Shown one piece after another: positions 21,547 through 35,060 of a stretch of DNA of 64,000 bases. The position numbers were made by a program, and so were the translations under genes. The stretch lies in assembly GCA_018398575.1 (NCBI GenBank), contig JAGTXZ010000021.1, forward strand, positions 2,170,001 through 2,234,000. Direction: 5' to 3'. The notes beneath the pieces were generated by a model. It saw only the letters and a program-made list of their open reading frames with translations, was not told the origin of the DNA and did no database searches. Every line of letters starts with the position of its first letter. Position 1 is the stretch's first letter. The stretch comes from Ampelomyces quisqualis. Lineage: Eukaryota > Ascomycota > Dothideomycetes > Pleosporales > Phaeosphaeriaceae.

Positions 21547-21804
21547 TGTAATAGGCTGCTACCTAGTTAGTCCTTGGTTACAGAAAAACCTTAGCTTACT
21601 AGACTAGAATACCAAAAAGGCTCCAAACTAGAACACTAAAAATCCTCTAGGCTAGAATACTAAAAACAGTTCTGAACCAGATTACCTAAACCCTTTAGAC
21701 CAGACTGCCTTAGGACTATAAAAACCTTCTAGGTAGTAATTAGGATAGGTTACAAATTTACGTCTTTATTTTCTAGTAACTACTCTTAGAGTCTGCCTCT
21801 TACA
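21547..21804 (+). repeat. Gypsy-A 5' LTR (plus copy)
   Basis: 258 bp, inverted relative to the LTRs at 12234 and 17107. It starts TGTAATAGG and ends CTTACA, so the TG...CA ends are preserved here. The 3' LTR would lie beyond the window. Confidence 0.88.
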
Positions 21805-21849
21805 ATTAAATTTGTCTAACCTAACTAGGCTAAAGGGCTATTAGTAACC

Positions 21850-23090
21850 TCTAGTATAGAATAAGTAACTATCTCTATAAAAGTATAAGACATAATAGTA
21901 CAAGCTATCTAGATAAGACGCAATAGCGTCCCTAAGTTAGTTATTAAGGATAAGTTTAATTAGATAATTATTAACAACTTTCTAGACCTAAAAGAATAAT
22001 AGATTAAGAAACAATTACTGTTAAACAGCCTTAAGAGAACGCTTGCCTAGCAGAAAGTATATAACTTCCTAGCAGCTAGACCTTCTAATAATAGGAAAGG
22101 AAAGTCTTCTATAAGCGCTGATCTAGACTTAGTATTACTAGTAAGAAATCTGTAGGGACAAGTTACAAGGCTTACAGCTTAAGTAACTTTAGAAACCTCT
22201 AGCTTTATACAGACCCCTTTAGAAAGCTTTCTTCTGCTCTAAAAGACTTACAAAGTCCTTAACCTAGAAGCGTATAAAAAAGATTAAAAAGACAACTATA
22301 TCTTTAAGGCCTAAATAAAGTATAAACTAGAACATAATAGCGTAAGACTAGGCTCTTAAGTAGGCTATATCTTTAACTGCCTTAAGAGGTTAGTAGTTAG
22401 TGTAGCCTTGTCTTAAGTAACCTAGAACTTCTAGAGCTCTGCAAAAGAACTTTAGAACTTTCTAGACAGCTAATTTAGCAATAAGCTACATAACAAAAGA
22501 TTACAAAGGAAACTCTAAACAATTTAACAAAATAAGTCTTTTCTCTAGAGCTTTAATATAAAGTTTATAAGGCTAGCCTATAATATAGGTAAGAAAGATA
22601 ACAAAGTAAACCTAAAAACAAGGTACCTAAGCGCTATTTAGCTAGACCTACAAGACAGGATAATCTTTATAGAGACTAAACCTAAATAGAGAATCTACAA
22701 CCTTATAGATAGAGTAGTAATTATTAAGGAAAACTTATATAGAGCAAAACTTAGTAGTAAGTACACTAAAAGACAGAATATTAAGAAACTTATAGATTAG
22801 AAACTTATAAGAGGACATTCTAAGAGGACTAAGAGAAAATCCTCTAAAAGGAAGAATTCTAAGTAGGCTACTGCAGAAGAGTAGTCCTACAAGAGACAAA
22901 ATAACTTATACCTCTGCTATAGTAAGTTAGAACACTATACTAGTAAATACAAGTTATCTCTACCTTTAAAACTTACTAAAGCTGCAGTAGCTAAGGCATA
23001 GAGTAAAAAAGAAGAGAACGCGTTAAAAGATACTCTAAGCTTAGAAAACAAGTAACTCTTGTTTAAAGGTGTAAATAAGAGTATAGTAAC
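21850..23090 (+). pseudogene. Gypsy-A gag, degenerate, plus copy
   Basis: Plus-strand reading of about 400 codons, rich in charged residues and glutamine-derived stops. A zinc-knuckle remnant LCYSKLEHYTSKYK is at about 22912-22953; the family pattern C-x2-C-x4-H-x4-C has lost one or more cysteines. It would be the particle protein. Many stops, non-functional. Confidence 0.7.
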
Positions 23091-23099
23091 ATAACACTA

Positions 23100-24806
23100 A
23101 AAGAGGACAAGAAATTTTAATAATTTTAAAGAAAATAGCTAGACAGAGAACCTATTACTATATACACTATTATTAATAAAATAATAGTTGCTTCTATAAT
23201 AATTAATACTAGGTGTTTTACCTATACTATAACTTTAACTAAGTTTGTTTGCAAGAATAAGTTAAAGCGTAAGTTAATAGCTCTAAGAGAAATTATTAGA
23301 ATTACTAGAGCCTAGTCTTAGATAAAGACAGCTGTCTAGATAAAGATTAACATTAATAAGTACAAGAAGACACTATAGGCCTATAAACTAGATAGAGACA
23401 AAGAATATAACCTAGTTCTAAGTTAACTATAGATAAACTAGCATAATATTACTATTGCACTAGCAAAAAAATTAATATATATCTACTTTACTTAGACGTA
23501 AGTTAGAAGCTAGAAGAGAAGAAAACTCTTCTTACTATAGAGTATTACAGCAGCTACGTACTTAGCCTAGCTATAACAGGGCTAGAAGAACAAATCTATC
23601 TGCCTTTACGCCGCGTTAATAGCAGATATCTAAAAGGCTCTAAAAACTAAGCCCTAAGTAGACTCTAGGTTAGTGCTTCTAGATTACCTAAAAGAAAAAT
23701 ATAAAACCTTTCTACGCGAGGAAGTAGACTAACTCCTCCTAGTAAGAGGACCTACTATTAATTATTCTATTAAGCTAGTAGAAAAAGATAGAAAGACTAC
23801 AGAGGTACTATAGGGCCTACTATACAGTATATTAAAAGAAGAACTCCTTATGCTCTAAAAAGAGCTTACTTCTTACCTAGACTGTAGCTTTATACAGGTA
23901 AGCTAGTTAAGCGCCTCTACACTAGTTCTATTTATAAAGAAGCTTAGAAGAGGCTTGCAGTTCTGTGTAGACTGCTAGGCCCTTAACGCAATTATAAGAA
24001 AGGACAAATACCTACTTCTACTTATCTAAGAGACTTTAGCCTAGATTACTAAAGCTAAATAGTTTACTAAAGTAGATGTTATCTAAGCATTCTACAAGAT
24101 TAGAATTACTAAAGAAGACAAATAAAAGATAGCCTTCTAGACGCTCTTTAGCCTCTATAAGTAGCTTATAACACTCTTTAGACTTACAAACGCTCTAAGC
24201 ACATTCTAGAGATATATTAATTAAACACTAAGAGAATATCTAGATAATTTCTATTTAGCCTATATAGACAACGTATTAATATACATAAGTAGGTTTAAGG
24301 CAGACTACAAGAAAAAGGTAAAGCTAGTAATCTAGAAACTTAGTATAGTAGAGTTACACTTTAATATAGAGAAAAGTGAGTTTAGCGTAAAGAAGACTAA
24401 ATACCTTAGATTTATTATTAAGGCTAAGAAGGAAATAAGTATAAACCCTAAGAAAGTAGCTGCTATACGTTTCTAGGAGCCCCCTAAGACTATTAAAGAA
24501 GTCTAGAGTTTTGTTAGCTTTGCTAACTTCTACTAACAGTTTATAAAAGACTTCTTAGAGCTAGCTACTTTACTAACTAGGCTTACTAGAAAAGGCGTAG
24601 CCTTCTACTAGGGCCCTAAACAACAGATGTCCTTTAATAAGCTAAAGAAAGCTTTTGTAGCAGAACTATCCTTAGCAAACTTTAATACAAAGCTAGAGAT
24701 AGTAGTAAAATACAACACCTTAGAATAGTTAACTAAAGAAGTATTATCTTAATATAGTAGGAACAGACGCCTTTAGGCTATAGCTTACTACTTAGTAAAG
24801 AATATA
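23100..24806 (+). pseudogene. Gypsy-A pol: protease, RT, start of RNase H (plus copy)
   Basis: The protease shows IIINTRCFTY at about 23195-23225, where the family has a DTG triad (now N-T-R). Reverse transcriptase: FCVDCQALNAI at about 23957-23990, FTKVDVIQAFYKI at about 24060-24100 (first catalytic D kept), LTNALSTFQRYI, then LAYIDNVLIY at about 24255-24285, where the second aspartate of YxDD is N. RNase H begins and reaches AYYLVKN at 24780-24803, then meets E1. Roughly every 15-20 codons a TAG or TAA replaces glutamine. Confidence 0.85.
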
Positions 24807-24925
24807 CGTTAGGAAAACACAACGTTAGTAACATCTGCGATATTGGCAACACTGTTAACACAACTATACTGCTAGCTACTAGACAGTTCTTAACTATGCT
24901 CTGCTATGCTAAGTAATAATAGCAA
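24807..24925 (+). repeat. E1 left end (TIR plus subterminal sequence)
   Basis: CGTTAGGAAAACACAACG followed by GTTAGTAACATCTGCGA and CTAGACAGTTCTTAACTATG. The same sequence, inverted, ends E2 at 59878, and a close version starts the small element at 2533 and ends the one at 4994. Confidence 0.85.
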
Positions 24926-25119
24926 TGCCTAGTATACTATTATTAGCAGCCTAGTTTATAGAACTCTTTTGCAAAATAGTTTATAGTTCTTGTATTTAAT
25001 ATAGCTTTGCACTATCTATATAACTGTATTGCTAGTTAGTAGCCTATTTTTAACTATGCCTAACTATAGTTTAAGTCTAAGGTAATCTCTTTAATAGCGC
25101 TATTACTTAGTTTAGGTTT

Positions 25120-28100
25120 TGCTACAAATCTATACTATTCTTGCACTTTAAATTAATTTTGCGTTACGTCTACGTATATACTTCTTTTGTAATACTTTTT
25201 ATATTCTTATACTTCTAGGACTAGGCTACGTATCTACTTAAGCGTTTTTTATTCTATAGCTTTACATAGTAGTGTACTATACTCTACAGTTCTACTGCTT
25301 AATTTACCTAATTTACACTAGCCCCTTAAGCTTTATAGAGATTTCTTTGTTATAATCTTACTTAATCTCTTCTTCTTCTATTATTACACCTTATAGACTA
25401 CTGCGCGATAATGTCTTTACATTCTACTTCTTTAGAACTTTTGTTTCTAGATTACTTTTTAGGTTGTATAGAATAATGCCTTTATATATGTCTGCTAGCT
25501 AGCCTAGTTAATATACTCTAAACATAAATTAGTCTTAGGTGCTCTGTTTGTCTTAAGGCTCTGCAATTATAACCTTATTTACTTTAATTAGTGTAATAGC
25601 TTCTATAAATGCTATTAACGCTACTAAAATAAATATTAAGTCTAGGTCCTTCTATTTTGCTAATATAGCGTCTATTTTAGACTTTAGCATTCCTCCTCTT
25701 AGTAGAAGAACTATATCTTTACTAAATTTTTTTTAAAGCCTTATCTAGAGCACTAGTTGCACATATAGTTTGTATAAGCTAATAAAGATTTTAGCCTAAA
25801 CATTGCGTAGTACTGTTTAATTATCTGCTAGGCCCCTCTAATTAGGATTAGGTCTAGTTTTAATATAGGTTCTCTTAGCCTCTAGCTTAATTGCCTTGTA
25901 CTTTGCACTATATGTAAGTAGTAAGTTAAGGTTATTAGTAAATATTTCTTTGTCTAGCTGCTAGAAGTGCTATTAGATATACGTTAATGTAAACTACTTA
26001 GTTTTTTTACTTTCTTTACTTTTAAACAGCGCAGCTTTAAACTAGGCTAGTATTAAGAATATTATAATACTTTGCATTTTAGCGCAGTTAAATATACATA
26101 CGCTCTTAGCTTTTGCGCTGTTTAGCTCTTCTTATAGTAGTACTATCTTATATCTTGTTATTGCGTTAGCTATAAGTAATTAGAAGTTCTCTATTTAGTA
26201 TAGCTAGTAGAATATTAGGAAGTTGCCCTTAATGCCTAAAATCTTCTAGCCCTATAGGTCTTATATAACTAGAGTTTAACGCAGTATAAACTTTACTGCA
26301 ATCTTCTTTTTTAACGCTATAAGCGCTATATACTTAGGAGAATTAAGCATATTTTTAACTTCTTCTTATACCTTAGAGAAGTAGGTATCCTAGCCCTTTG
26401 CTATAACTAGGCCTAATATCTTTCTTATTTCTCTTATATTTATAATTTTCTTAATGCTTGCGTACATAGGGTTAGCAGTAGTAAACAGTTTAGAACTGTC
26501 TATATTATTCTTCTTGCCTATAAGATAGTACTAGTTTAAGAAGTTCTTATTATCTTGCAGTTTACTAAGCGCTAGAGAAATAAAAATAAGTATCTTATAG
26601 AGACTCTTCTCTATTAGTGTACTTAAGAGGGCCTAGGCCTTCTACTAATAACTATAGTTCTTACTTTAAATAGTCTTGTACAAGTTACCTATAATAGTAT
26701 TCTTAGATTTATAGTTATAGAACTTGTTAAAGATAATACGTCCTCATATTACTATGTAGCTAGAAATATTAAGGGTGTCTCTTGCGCTTACTTTACTACC
26801 TCTTAATAATATTTTGCGTGTAGTTATAAGTCTTATAGTTTGGTATTTATTAAGTACGCGTTTTACTAGTATTGTGTAGCTATATACAATTATAAATTAG
26901 CTAGCAGATAGTACTAGACAGTGCGCAGTTGCATTTAGGTAGACTTTTAGCATATAGCGTTCTTAGATATACTATAGAACTATCTCTATATACTTCTTAC
27001 TGTTCTTTGTAAATTTGCGTAGTAGGACGTTTTAGTTAGACGCTGTAAGGTGCTATTTAACTTACAGATTAATCCTTATCTCTATTTCTTTGTCTACTAT
27101 TAGTACGCCTATACTTTATAAGAGGGTGTTATCTATAAAGTAGATATAGAGCGCAAGGGGGTCTTTTAGGTTACACTATTTAGATTTGCAGAGGCCTATA
27201 GTAATAATTTTAGCCTTTTATACAGCTAGTGCGCAGCTCTATCTACTTACTATAGATGCTGCTAACTATAGCTCTTCTAGTATTAAAGGGTTTTTTTTGC
27301 ATATATATAGGAATATCTATTAGTTAGTTATAGAGCACTATTCTTAACTATTGTCTTTAGCCCTATATTAACTAGTTTTATTCTTTAATTAGTTCTCTTA
27401 TACTTTAGTCTAGTTCTTAAAGTGCGTATGCCTTATAATTATTATAAGTATAGCTAATCTTATTTTCTCTATACCTATTATGTTTCTAAATATACTACTA
27501 TTGTCTAAAGATAGCTCTTTTTTATAAAGTATATAGGCCTCTGTTAGTTAGTATACTATAAATAGGACTGTTAGTTCCTATAATAAATGTAGTATTATAG
27601 GCGCGTTATCCTTAAAGTCTTCTAGTAGAAATCTAAACAAGTTAGCTACTTCCTACTATTTGTCCTCTTAGTAGTGTTTTATTACTACTTTAATTTAAGC
27701 TTATAGTTTATCTGCTATCCTATCTTGCGTATTAGTTGCGTAAATTATAGTTATAGGCTCTTTATAGTGCACTAACCTTGCGTTTAGTAAGGCTTAAAGC
27801 TATAGCCTTTCTTCTAACGTAAGTTGTTTTGCTAACTAGAGCTCTTTATCTTTATCTCTATTACCTTTATTATACTCTTCTTATTCTTCTTTACTACTAG
27901 AGTAAGTATCTTCCTCTAGCAACCTCTGTTATTTCCTTATAGTACCCTTACGTTTCTGTCTAAGTATAGTAATTAGCGTAGATATTGCGTTGTTTTATGT
28001 TTACGCAGTATCTTTATCTCTACTTCCCTTTACTTTCTTTATAGTGCTATTGTTCTACTTCTCTAGGCGCTTAATTTTAGTAGTTAAGGTCTTAATATAT

Positions 28101-29080
28101 ATGTCTAGGCTGTTATCCTTCTTTTTCTTACCTCTGCTCTGTCTGTTAAAGCGTTTGCTACTATTTACTTTAGGTCCTGTTAATAGTTTATAGGCTAGGT
28201 CTGCTAGCGCTCTTATTGTCTTTTATTATTTATAGTTATTGTCTTTAGTATTATTATTAAGCTCTAAGCAGAGGCGCCTTTACCTCTTGTTTCTAGTAGC
28301 ACTTACTAGGTTTATAATATTACTGTTACTGCCTAAAGTAAAGTGCACTATATTATGTAGTTAGCTATTGTTATTTATATACTATTCTAAGTTGTATTAC
28401 TACTAGGCTTAACTTTGTCTTGTACTAGAGTCTAGTATTTAATTGTAACGCCCTTAAGGCTTCTTATCTTAACGTATAAGTTAACAGATACAGCTAGATT
28501 ATTATTGTTAGTAATTAGGCGCAGCGCTAACGCGTTAAATATCTTTAAAGTCCTAACTATATACTAGTCTATAAATTTTAGTTATAATAGGTGTTTAATA
28601 AGTGCACTATATTTAAGATATTATAGCTTTATCTTAAAGTTACTGTCTTTAAGCTACTGTTAACGTACAGCTATTATTAGCCTTAAAAGTAGGAAGGTCT
28701 AGGTAGTTTAATAATGTACGCTGTCTATAATATAGACATTAACGTTGTTAAGTAATAGTTTGGTTATTATTATAGTAAGGCCTATTAGCTAGGTTACTAA
28801 AGTAGTAGAAGAACTTAAGACTACTAATGCTAACTGCGTGCGTTCTAGTTCTAAGTTTATAGGCGTTAGCTGTCTTTCTATATGTTTAGCTTTAACTTTA
28901 TTACTGTAGTCTTAAATTTCTAAGATTATCTTCTTCTATATAGCGCTAGCTGTTGCCTTATAGAATTCCCTTAGTATACTACTATTAGTTAGTCTAGGGT
29001 ATATAGTATACTTAAGCTATTTATCTATTATTAGGCTGCGTATTATCTTTAGGTAGTTAGCCTATAGGTGTGCCTGTTTA
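25120..29080 (-). pseudogene. Long unrecognised E gene near the left end (E1 copy)
   Basis: The minus strand reads as one or two long proteins once TAG/TAA are taken as glutamine; the E2 copy at about 55600-59560 (+) has the same reading, which supports real coding history. The upstream part (about 27600-28200) is Lys/Gln/Glu-rich and coiled-coil-like; the downstream part is mixed alpha/beta-like with a short GGMLKSKIDAML segment near 25680-25720. No domain is recognised. A frame open on the plus strand at 27990-28193 is only the antisense shadow. Confidence 0.5.
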
Positions 29081-31200
29081 ATCTTATTATATGTGTTCTT
29101 GTGCTAGATAAAATCTGTTATCTCTTTAACCTATATGCGCTAGTCTACTATATTAATATTATAGCCTATTTTTATAATTGCCTATAATATATTATTAGTA
29201 GTTATTGTCTTTGCATTACTTATATACTATTTATTTAATTAAGGTAGCTGCTACTTATACTTGTTATTGCGATTCTATAACACGCGTATTATATAATATA
29301 TTACGCATAATAGTTAAGAATAGTATAAGTAGGTACAAGGATAGTAGAATAGCTATAGCTTAGTTAGTGTGTGTAGGTGTACTTGTATTATATACTTACT
29401 TGTAACAGTGTTGTAATATATAGCGTAGTGTAGTAAACATAACGTAGAAAATTATATATATTTGTGTTATAGTACTATTGTTGTTATTGTATAGTTATAG
29501 TACGTTTATAGTAGTAACGCAGTATTATATAGTTGTAGTAGTAAGTTAAATTATAGGTGCAAGTAAAAGTAAGTAGAGTTTTATCCTAGTATTATATAGC
29601 CTTTTACCTAGCGCTAATACGTTATATTGTATCTTTAAGGTAAGTAAAGGTATATTCTAGAGAAGCGCCTCTTACTGTGTGTTATTCTTGATACAGTACT
29701 GTATAGTACTGTATAGCACTATATAGTACTAAGTAAAATTCTTACTTCTTAGTTTTTTATATTATAGTATAGGCAACTTACCTCTTGTATATTATAGTAG
29801 TAGCACTCTCTTTAGTCTAGTAAGTAAACTTAGCTAAACCTACTGGTGCTATTGTAGTAGACAGGTTATACTAAAACCTTAGTTCTCTTATAGTAGCACT
29901 ATACTCTACTGTCTAGTGTACTACCTTATTCTAATGTCTATAGCTCTATATAGTGTAATAATGTTTGTTAAATAGTTATTACCTTATTCTAGGTAGCTAG
30001 TAATATATATATACCTCTTGTAGTCCTAGGTTTATAGTATTGCGTTTAATAGTTTATATCTGTTTCTTTAGTGTAGCAGGTGTAACTGCAGGACTTTAGC
30101 TTTAGTAAAAATACGTAATAAGGCTGCGTTAGAAAGTTTAAGTTGTATACTAGCGTCTAGCAGTTTATATAGAATTATAGAGAAGTTTTTTATATGTCTA
30201 TAGTTCTGTTAGCAAGGAAAACTATCTGTTGCCTTTTATTTCTTTGTATTATATTGTTCTATTGTAATTCTATATTATCTATTAGTGTATCTAACGCCCT
30301 AGACTGTGTGCTATTAGCGTAGATAGTAGTTAATAGATCTCTATAGTGTACGCAGCTTTTAGCTGGCAAGAAAGTGTATAGTAGCCTGCTTCTATTATAT
30401 ATTTTAACGTTAGTTTAAGATATTTGTATTTTTAACTAGATAATTCTGCCCTACGTTTTATAGATTTGTTTATAAGGAGATTAGTTTCTTCTTTTTAACG
30501 CTAAGTTTGCTATTAGTATAGTAGTATTTCCTTATTTAGGTGTTTTCTCTTAGTATTAGTAACTAATGTTGCAAAGTGTATAGTACGCAGTATCTTATAA
30601 AGAATACTATTATTATCTATTGTTTTGTGTTCTTGTATAATAGCCTTATCTCTTGTTAATATGTCTTGTAGTATAGTATCTCTGCTAAGTACTAGTATAC
30701 TAAGGTACTTAACTTTCTACGCTACTATCCTGCCTAGATATTACTGTATATATATAATTTCTTAATAACTCTGCTCTTTTAGTTGCATAGATTATATGCT
30801 ACTACTTTAGATTATTAATCTAGTCTTTGGCTTAATATAGTTAGCGCTAGGTAATTATTCTTTAATTTTAGTGTTTGCTAGGCTAATATTGTCTAGTTAT
30901 TTTAGTTAATGCGCTAGCTAAAATACTAGAGATTATAGGCCTTGTAAGATAATTTGTGCAATAGCTATTCTTGTTCTAGTTAAGTATAGTATTGTTACGC
31001 TTTTTTAACTATAACTATACTATAATATTACTCTAGGTTTTTACACTTATAGATAGCCTAGCGTTATCTTATTTTAGGTATATAGTATTCTTGTGTTTGT
31101 ATTAGCGTAGTCTTACTACCTAGTTACGTATATCTTTTTAGCGTCTATCTTATAGCTCTATAGCTATCTATTTTATAGTTACCTAATGCAGTGCTCCTAG
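29080..31200. other. E1 interior between the two minus-strand genes
   Basis: No separately supported gene. About 30650-31200 probably holds the tail of the Tigger-like gene on the minus strand. About 29640-29880 has a single unit of a ~165-bp repeat that is doubled in E2 (54655-54990), preceded by GTACTGTATAGTACTGTATA-type short repeats. About 29250-29600 is very AT-rich. Confidence 0.45.
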
Positions 31201-31244
31201 CTTGTTAATATATTGCCTATTATTTGTAGTAAACTCTTACTAAC

Positions 31245-32645
31245 CTACGTACGCCTATAATTAATCTATTATGTTTGTTGCTTTGCAGTATAATAGTCTA
31301 GAGAGTAATAGTATCTTATAGTTTTCTTCTATCTTATTTAGGCTATATATCGCGATAATATAGTCTAAGAGGTAGGCTAGATCTTTGTAGTTAAGATTGC
31401 GCTCTTTAGGTAACTTAATAAAGCTTCTAACGTCTATACTATTAATAACGCGTATATCTTTGAGCTAGTTAACTAAATTGTTAAGCTTATAGTAGGTTTC
31501 TTAGAAGTTGTCTATATATAGCTATAGGCTGTAGTACATGTTTAGATATATTAAGATCTACTAGCTACTGCGTATAGTCTTAGCTCTTATCTTATTATAC
31601 TACGCGTAACATCCTTAGTAAATAGCGTAAATAACATCTATTATCTTAGTAGGATGTTTGCCTATTATACTTTTTTCTACTATAAGGTGTAGGAAATAGG
31701 CGTAGACTTTAGCCTTCTATGCGTAAGTAATACCTTAGTCTATTAGTTAGTATAGTGTTGTGCTACCTATAGGCAGGAATATAACTCTATTGTATTAGTA
31801 AGTATTGTAACCTCTATTACTATAATAAGCCTATAGTATATTAACACTGTATATACTAAACGTTCTATAGCAATTAGTAGCTTATCTAAAGCTTTGCTAC
31901 TGCGTGTTTATAAGGTAAAAACCTATTAATTAGTAATAAGACTTGTCTGTTTATATAGTTATTAAACTACTTTAGCTATTCTAGTATAATGTTAGTGTCT
32001 ATCTAGGTAGAATTATTATCCTAATAGACACAACTAAGACTATAGATATTTAGGTTCTTCTTACTATCTATATAAGTTGTGTAGTTTAAAAATCCTATAA
32101 ACTATAGAGGTACTTAGTCTAAGCTATCTGCGTTTATGCACAGCACACTAGTTATATACTCTCTATCTAGTCTAGGTTCAGCTCCTAGATTATCTACTAA
32201 TATATATTAGGGTAAGTGTTTCTAGTATATACTAGCCTTGTCTATGTTATATAAATTCTTAGGCGCGTATCTACTTACTATGTAACAAATCTCTTCTATT
32301 ATAAGCTTAGTGTTCTTACCTATTATACTACTATAGTTGCCTACTATTTTTGCGAACTGTTTATATAACTATACACTGTGTTATTATTTATATATAGTAA
32401 GCTATCTGTTATTAAACTCTAGTATTTTGTAGCTATTATATTTAGGCAGCTATTACTAAAGTTAACGTATAGTTTTGCAAATTATGTTATTAGTAACATT
32501 AATGCAGGCTGCCTGTAACTCTATATACTAGTTATTTAGAGCTGCCTTAAGAGTTTTTTATTGCAGACGCCTATTGTGCGCGTAATTATAGCTAGTGTAT
32601 TTAGTTTTGTTACTATCTAAGTGTTCTTGTGTTATTAGAAGAATA
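31245..32645 (-). pseudogene. Tigger/pogo-like (CENP-B-type) DDE transposase remnant, E1 copy
   Basis: Mirror copy of the gene at 52100-53500; the best-preserved blocks are described there. In E1 the block corresponding to YNIDKAS lies at about 32195-32270 on the minus strand. Being present in both E copies at the same relative place, it belonged to E before E2 jumped. It is broken by many stops. Confidence 0.7.
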
Positions 32646-33094
32646 TTAGTTATATTATTTAGTTACATATAGTAGCAAAAGGCTTTAGTAGCCTGTATAG
32701 TAAGTTGTTATAGTGTTAAATATAGAAATAATACCTTATGTTTGCAAACCTTAACATATTCTGTAATAGTCTAAGTATAACTATATTGCTAGTTAGATAT
32801 TAGACTTTAACCTATCTATAAACTAGATAATATAGGCTTAAAGTTATAGTAGTAGAATAATAGTAGAAATTAGATATATTTACAAAGAGTAATCTACTAT
32901 CTAATATAGTAAAGACAATACACTTGCGCATACTAATACTCTAGTAGCTACTTATAGCATTTAATATAAAACAAAATCTAAGCTTAGCCTTAAACCTATA
33001 CTAGTATAATTATAGTACTAATTAGTTACTTTAAGTGCCTATTGCAATAGATAGCTTATAATTAACGCTAATAGTACTCTCTAGTAGATAATAG

Positions 33095-33640
33095 TTATAG
33101 ATAGTGCAACGCAACTGTAGCTGCTAGCTGTTTAAGAAGCCTGCTATAGTAGTAGGTTATATACAGCACTAGTAGTATTCTTTAGTATATAACAGTTACT
33201 AATAGTATAGCGCAACTATAGCTGCTAGCTATTTAAAGAGCTTACTGTAGTAGTAGGTTGCGTACAGCACTAGCAGTATTCTCTAGTAGATAATAGTTAC
33301 TAATAGTGCAACGTAACTGTAGCTACTAGTTATTAAAAGAGCCTGCTGTAGTAGTAGATCGCGTGCAGTACTAGTAGTATTTTCTAGTAGATAATAGTTA
33401 CTAATAGTGCAGCGCAACTATAGCTGCTAGCTGTTTAAGAAGCCTACTGTAGTAGTAGGTTGTGTGCAGTACTAGTAGTATTCTCTAGTAGATAATAGTT
33501 ACTAATAGTGCAACGTAACTATAGCTACTAGTTATTAAAAGAGCCTGCTGTAGTAGTAGATTGCGTGCAGTACTAGTAGTATTTTCTAGTAGACAACAGT
33601 TACTAACAGTGCAACGCAACTATAGCTACTACTTGTTAGA
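33095..33640. repeat. ~101-bp minisatellite, about 5 units (E1)
   Basis: Unit beginnings near 33104, 33203, 33304, 33405, 33508 and 33610, each with GTGCAACGYAACTRTAGCT, then a CTGTAGTAGTAG and TTCTCTAGTAGATAATAG. The E2 equivalent at 51430-51700 has about 2.5 units. Confidence 0.8.
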
Positions 33641-34680
33641 AGAGCCTTATTATAGATATTAATACGTTTAAGGTGTTTGCTGCCTTATATACTATGCACG
33701 TGATTTATAAAGCATTGCGCGTTACTTCTTGTATATATTCTTCTCTACTAAGCGCCTCTAAGATAAACAAATATAGGCCTATTATTTTAATTTATATAGG
33801 TGTTCTTTAAGGTCTTAGCTATGCCTACTAGCGTAGTAGGTATTCTTTTTATTAATAGCTAGCAGTATCTTAGTATAGATAAGTTTAATACGCGTAACTT
33901 CTTTACGTTAGTAGAAGTTCTTAAAGCTGTAATAAAGCTTAGTAATAATAGAGGACTTAATGTTATATAAGTTATAGTTAAAATATCTTAATATCTAGAC
34001 GTTAGATTGCTACTTGTAGGGTCTAACAGAAATATATTATATATAGTATAAGAGAGGTTATAGATACTTAGGTAGGCTTTACTGTTAAAGAGCTTAATAA
34101 GAGTACTAGAATAGAGAAGTCCTAACAAATAACTGCAACTTAACGTTGTCTTTGATTTTCACCTGTAACAATATATAGACGAAAGTATGTAAATTGTAGT
34201 TATATCTCTAATATCTTCTAGTTACCTAATAGTATAAGAATTAAGTTCTTAAGTTAGGCTAAGTTATTAATATGTATACTAGGATGCTATTATAGCTGTT
34301 GTTATAGAGATCCTTGTTGTTAAACACGTTATAAGGTATCTTAGTTAAGCTATAACATCTAAACAGCTGCTAAAGGGTCTATTCAGGACATAAATTTACT
34401 TCTATACTAGTAGGCTAAGAAGTAGCGCAGGTGTAGTGCTAACAACATAGTAAAGCTTAGTTCTAGATTTTTAACCTATATAAACATATAGACGTAATAG
34501 GTATAGTTTTGGTTTTATAAGTATAAAAATATAATAAAGAATTAAGTCTCTTAGACTTAAAAGAAATATATATACAAAGATAGTAACATTAAATTAGAAG
34601 TATAAGTTACGTGTTAAGAAGTAGCTATATATATAACCTATACGTAGTTTGTTTTACACATTATAGATATAGCTCTTAGT
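33640..34680. other. E1 interior, no gene seen
   Basis: AT-rich sequence without a supported frame. About 34250-34345 holds one copy of the ~147-bp unit that forms a four-unit array in E2 (50190-50810). Confidence 0.4.
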
Positions 34681-34689
34681 CTTATAATA

Positions 34690-35060
34690 AATAAAAATAA
34701 TATAATATTCTGTATATGTTTTAACAAAAGACTATTACCTTGACTCTAAGACTAGAGATATATAGGTAAATTTATCTTTAGTTTTAAGGTTAGGAAAATA
34801 TAAGAAGGCGTAAGTGTATAATAGATAAAAATAACATAAAGTTCTATATATGTTTTAACAAAAGACTGTTACTTTAACTCTAAGACTAGAGATATATAAG
34901 TAAATTTATCTTTAGTTTTAAGGTTAGAAAAATATAAGGAGGCGCAAGTGTATAATAGATAAAAATAATATAAGGTTTTGTGTATATTTTAACAAAAGAC
35001 TATTACCTTAACCCTAAGACTAGAGATATATAGGTAAATTTATCTCTAGTTTTAATATTA
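34690..35060. repeat. ~130-bp minisatellite, 3 units (E1)
   Basis: CTCTAAGACTAGAGATATATA recurs near 34742, 34873 and 35006, each preceded by TTTTAACAAAAGACT and followed by GGTAAATTTATC. E2 has four to five units at 49340-49920. Confidence 0.8.

Larger units (their letters stand above)
21547..24806 (+). mobile_element. Gypsy family A retrotransposon, plus copy, 5' part
   Basis: The 5' LTR (21547-21804), gag, protease, reverse transcriptase and the start of RNase H are in order. The element is interrupted at 24806 by the E1/E2 nest and resumes at 62613 in the same frame. It sits inside the hAT transposase remnant. Same family as 12234-17364, in the opposite direction. Confidence 0.9.

Noticed and set aside
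24807..24925. Helitron end
   Set aside because: There are true inverted termini and a target duplication, and no Rep/helicase reading.
27990..28193. Open frame of 67 codons, recurring at 56450-56671 on the other strand
   Set aside because: It recurs only because E1 and E2 are inverted copies; it is antisense to the coiled-coil part of the long E gene, whose lysine/glutamine codons give a leucine/phenylalanine-rich shadow.
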